From Bacteroidota bacterium (GTDB taxonomy: Bacteria > Bacteroidota > Bacteroidia > Flavobacteriales_D > Crocinitomicaceae): a stretch of DNA of 64,000 nt. Location: contig JASBTZ010000008.1 of NCBI GenBank assembly GCA_030148165.1, positions 186,001 through 250,000 of the forward strand. The letters are read 5' to 3'. Every line of letters starts with the position of its first letter. The stretch's first letter is position 1. Shown here piece by piece: positions 61,347 through 64,000 of the stretch. A model generated the notes under the pieces. That model was not told the origin of the DNA and did no database searches. It saw only the letters and a list, made by a program, of their open reading frames with translations. The position numbers were made by a program, and so were the translations under genes.

Positions 61347-62562
61347 AATTTCAATTAGCATTTTCTTTTTGAGTTTAAGCAGCGTGAATTACGCTCAAAA
61401 AGATACGCTCATTACAAGAGCTCCGGCGGATACAAGTTTTTATAAATTAAATATGGATGCTGTTTATAACAGGCCATTTCTAAATATCAAAAAAGTGCCA
61501 GTTGCCTTTGGAGGCTATTTAGAAGCAAACTCAATTTATTCTACAACAGATGGTGTAACTGAAGGTTTATCTTTTCAAGCAAGAAGATTAACACTGTTTA
61601 TGTCTGCTTCGATCACAAAAAGAATTTCATTCCTTTCAGAATTTGAATATGAAGACGGGACAAAAGAAATCGGAATAGAGTTCGCGGCGATGGATATATC
61701 CTTTCACCCTTTACTAAATTTAAGAGGCGGCATAGTGATGAATCCAATTGGAGGATTTAATCAGAATCACGATGGTCCAAAATGGGAGTTTATTGAACGT
61801 CCTGATGAAGCCGTAGAAATGTTACCTGCAACATGGTCGAATGTTGGTTTTGGTCTGTTTGGTAAGGCATATAAAGGAAATTGGATATTCGGTTATGAGG
61901 CTTATCTGACGAATGGATTTGATGATTCTGTCATAGACAACGATCATAATAAAACCTTCATGCCAGCGAGCAAGGAAAACAAATCTAGGTTTGAGGAAAG
62001 TAACAATGGGATACCGTTATTATCTGGTAAAATTGCTCTTAAGAATCGCAAAATTGGCGAAATTGGATTGTCGTATATGGGTGGTGTTTATAACACGTTT
62101 AGGGAAGAGGGACTTATTGTCGATGATAAGAGAAGATTGGATGTGCTTGCGGTTGATTTTAATACTACACTACCTAAGATCGGAACTTATATTGTAGGTG
62201 AAGCATCTTATACCATGATTGACGTTCCAGGGACATATACTCAGCAGTATGGCAATAAACAATGGGGCATGTTTATAGATATTGTTCAGCCAATTTTAAG
62301 ACGAAAGATTTTGGATTGGAACGATGCTTCTTTAAACCTCGCGGCGCGTTTGGATTATTTAGACTGGAATGTTGGTGTATTCAACGAATCGAATACCAAT
62401 ATAGGTGAAGATAGACTTTCGATCACACCGGCTATCAGTTTTAGACCTTCAAAGCAAACGGTATTAAGACTGAATTACCGCTATTCCTGGGATACTGATA
62501 TACTAATGAATCCAAAGGTGCGTACGGCGACCTGGTTATTTGGTTTTAGTACATATTTTTAA
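61324..62562 (+). CDS. Outer membrane porin-like beta-barrel protein
   Basis: From the ATG at 61324 the 412-residue protein has a signal peptide (MFSYSTLKISISIFFLSLSSVNYAQ). A series of amphipathic beta strands ends in an aromatic residue (FGFSTYF), typical of outer-membrane barrels. Features such as GGYLEANSIYSTTDGVTEGLSFQARRLTLFM, RGGIVMNPIGGFNQNHD and FRPSKQTVLRLNYRYSW match phosphate-selective porin O/P-like proteins of Bacteroidota. It overlaps the Rieske gene by about 23 bases and ends convergently on the P-type ATPase gene, with a 4-base overlap of the two ends. The substrate is not known; anions or metal complexes are possible. Confidence 0.8.
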   Translation: MFSYSTLKISISIFFLSLSSVNYAQKDTLITRAPADTSFYKLNMDAVYNRPFLNIKKVPVAFGGYLEANSIYSTTDGVTEGLSFQARRLTLFMSASITKRISFLSEFEYEDGTKEIGIEFAAMDISFHPLLNLRGGIVMNPIGGFNQNHDGPKWEFIERPDEAVEMLPATWSNVGFGLFGKAYKGNWIFGYEAYLTNGFDDSVIDNDHNKTFMPASKENKSRFEESNNGIPLLSGKIALKNRKIGEIGLSYMGGVYNTFREEGLIVDDKRRLDVLAVDFNTTLPKIGTYIVGEASYTMIDVPGTYTQQYGNKQWGMFIDIVQPILRRKILDWNDASLNLAARLDYLDWNVGVFNESNTNIGEDRLSITPAISFRPSKQTVLRLNYRYSWDTDILMNPKVRTATWLFGFSTYF

Positions 62563-64000
62563 AACCTCATGCGCTGAATTCGAACAGCGTTAAGAATAGC
62601 TAAAAGAGCAACACCGACATCCGCAAATACGGCTTCCCACATGGTTGCTAGACCTCCTGCTCCAAGAATCAGAACAACAAACTTAATGCCGAAGGCCAGA
62701 ATTATGTTTTGTAAAACAATTTTTTTTGTGGTTTTTCCTATTCTAATAGCCGTTGCAATCTTTGAAGGTTGATCCGTTTGAATAATGACATCAGCAGTTT
62801 CAATGGCCGCATCGCTACCCAATCCTCCCATAGCCATCCCAACGTCTGCTAATGCGATCACTGGTGCATCATTAATGCCATCACCTACAAAAATGACAGT
62901 CTTATTTTGATCTTTGAGCTTTTGTAATTCGTTCACCTTATCTGCGGGTAATAAATTTCCTTTAGCCTGATCAATATTTAATTCCTTCGCTACTTGATCC
63001 ACTACACTTTGTTTATCTCCTGAAAGCATTACTACGGTTTTGATACCTTCTTTGTAAAGTTGATTAATTGCATCATATGAATCTTCTTTGATAGTATCAG
63101 CGATTGAGATATAGCCAGAAAACTTATTATTTATACTCACCAAGACAATCGTATTAGAAATGGATTCCAGAGATTCATCAAACTCAACACCAAATTTGCG
63201 TAATAGCTTTGCGTTTCCTGCTAGAACGTCTTTATTATCTATCCGTCCTTTCAAGCCATGACCGGGTATTTCTTCAACATGATCCGCTTTGTAATTACCA
63301 ATTCCATTTTGATTATATGCAACTATAGCCAGGGATATGGGATGGGATGAATATGATTCCAATTCACTAACAATTCCAATAAATTCTTCTTTATTTAGTT
63401 CTGTATTGACCTCAACTACTTCAAAAACACCTTTGGTTAAAGTGCCTGTCTTGTCCATCACAACAGTATCTACCTTTACCAAAAGGTCGAGGTAATTGGC
63501 ACCTTTAATTAAAATACCATTTCGGGATGCAGCTCCCAGTCCTCCGAAATAACCAAGAGGAATAGATATTACTAATGCACATGGGCAGGAAATAACCAGA
63601 AAAATAAGAGCTCGATATAACCAGTCTCTAAAAACATAATCTTCAACGAAGAAATAAGGAGCGAATGTGAGGATAGTTGCCAACCCAACGACAATTGGTG
63701 TGTAAACTTTGGCAAATTTCGAGATAAAACGCTGAGTTGGTGCTTTTCTACCAGCTGCTTCCTGGACCAGTTTTAGTATCTTGGATAGTTTGGTATCGCT
63801 GTATTCAGCAGTTACTTTAATTGTACATACCTCATTCAAATTTATCATTCCGGCTAGTACTGATTCACCTTGTGAAATGTCACTCGGCATAGATTCACCA
63901 GTTAAAGAAGATGTGTTAAAGGACGCTCGATTTGACAACAACTCTCCGTCCAAGGCTACCTTTTCACCTGCTCTTATTTGAACAACCTGACCGATTTTAA
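62559..64000 (-). CDS. Zn/Cd/Pb-type P1B ATPase (partial, 3' part)
   Basis: The frame runs off the right edge; the visible C-terminal part is about 480 residues. It has TGESMP near the edge (SLTGESMPSDIS), the CPC ion motif in ISCPCALVISIPLGYFGG, DKTGTLTKG, the HP-locus segment in SYSSHPISLA and GDGINDAPVIA. The CPCALVISxPLGYFGG form is that of ZntA/CadA-like ATPases, so export of Zn(II), Cd(II) or Pb(II) is likely. It ends convergent with the porin. Its 5' end and any N-terminal HMA domain lie outside the window. Confidence 0.87.
   Translation of the reverse strand, partial: KIGQVVQIRAGEKVALDGELLSNRASFNTSSLTGESMPSDISQGESVLAGMINLNEVCTIKVTAEYSDTKLSKILKLVQEAAGRKAPTQRFISKFAKVYTPIVVGLATILTFAPYFFVEDYVFRDWLYRALIFLVISCPCALVISIPLGYFGGLGAASRNGILIKGANYLDLLVKVDTVVMDKTGTLTKGVFEVVEVNTELNKEEFIGIVSELESYSSHPISLAIVAYNQNGIGNYKADHVEEIPGHGLKGRIDNKDVLAGNAKLLRKFGVEFDESLESISNTIVLVSINNKFSGYISIADTIKEDSYDAINQLYKEGIKTVVMLSGDKQSVVDQVAKELNIDQAKGNLLPADKVNELQKLKDQNKTVIFVGDGINDAPVIALADVGMAMGGLGSDAAIETADVIIQTDQPSKIATAIRIGKTTKKIVLQNIILAFGIKFVVLILGAGGLATMWEAVFADVGVALLAILNAVRIQRMRF

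Noticed and set aside
1-64000. CRISPR array, tRNA, rRNA or tmRNA genes
   Set aside because: No regularly spaced repeats and no cloverleaf or rRNA segments were recognised by reading; a covariance scan could still find a small RNA.

Overview
The window is AT-rich DNA from a member of the Bacteroidota, most likely a flavobacterium-like species. The evidence is a type IX secretion sorting domain (57.5 kb gene), an HYC_CC_PP family protein, DUF4369/TlpA and DUF3347 proteins, a Bacteroidota-type class I lanthipeptide leader, and the general lack of Shine-Dalgarno sites. No rRNA, tRNA or CRISPR array was seen.

Layout. (1) 0-11 kb, minus strand: the 5' part of one gene and two giant genes. One giant is a 2026-residue beta-rich protein; the other is a 1460-residue protein with a metzincin-type zinc site. 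None of the three has a signal peptide. (2) 11-18 kb: a WG-like secreted protein, a NarL/FixJ response regulator next to overlapping palindromes, an AbiV-like abortive infection gene behind two unknown genes, two secreted or lipoprotein unknowns, and a decayed histidine kinase end. (3) 18-28 kb: a class I lanthipeptide locus. It holds an atypical LuxR regulator, three proteins built from five copies of one ~130-residue domain, a precursor peptide, LanC, full-length LanB, a JmjC/cupin oxygenase and a secreted alpha/beta hydrolase. A 7-2-7 palindrome before the regulator shares its half-site TAGGTGA with two direct copies before the operon. No transporter or leader peptidase is present. (4) 28-30.3 kb: an integron-like cassette region with two attC-like folded sites bracketing an exported methyltransferase, followed by a mostly non-coding cassette of nested inverted repeats. 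(5) 30.3-38 kb: a carboxypeptidase-regulatory-like protein, a small HTH gene, a set of small genes that includes two proteins sharing a PRFKAGSDLS repeat, a SymE-like toxin, and a DUF4365-TPR protein that may be a defence nuclease. A purine-rich segment without convincing genes follows.

(6) 38-57.4 kb: a long, tightly packed copper/heavy-metal resistance and stress region, all on the plus strand. It has HYC_CC_PP, TlpA-like proteins, a CusA/CusC/CusB-type RND pump, an exported HMA protein, a metal-binding lipoprotein and an HMA-AraC fusion regulator. It continues with small membrane proteins (SHOCT, DUF2933, DUF5676), a universal stress protein, a DUF3347 lipoprotein, an ATP-cone/Mrr-like nuclease, a beta-CASP hydrolase, an AAA ATPase, a CopB-type ATPase and a TrkH-like transporter. 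The cytoplasmic ATPase would move metal to the periplasm and the RND pump would carry it out of the cell. (7) 57.4-64 kb: a T9SS-exported beta-propeller protein, a diheme oxidoreductase, Rieske and porin trio, and the 3' part of a second P1B ATPase that runs off the right edge.

The most promising undescribed pieces are the lanthipeptide locus with its five-copy companion domain and JmjC enzyme, the integron-like cassettes, and the PRFKAGSDLS small-protein set.
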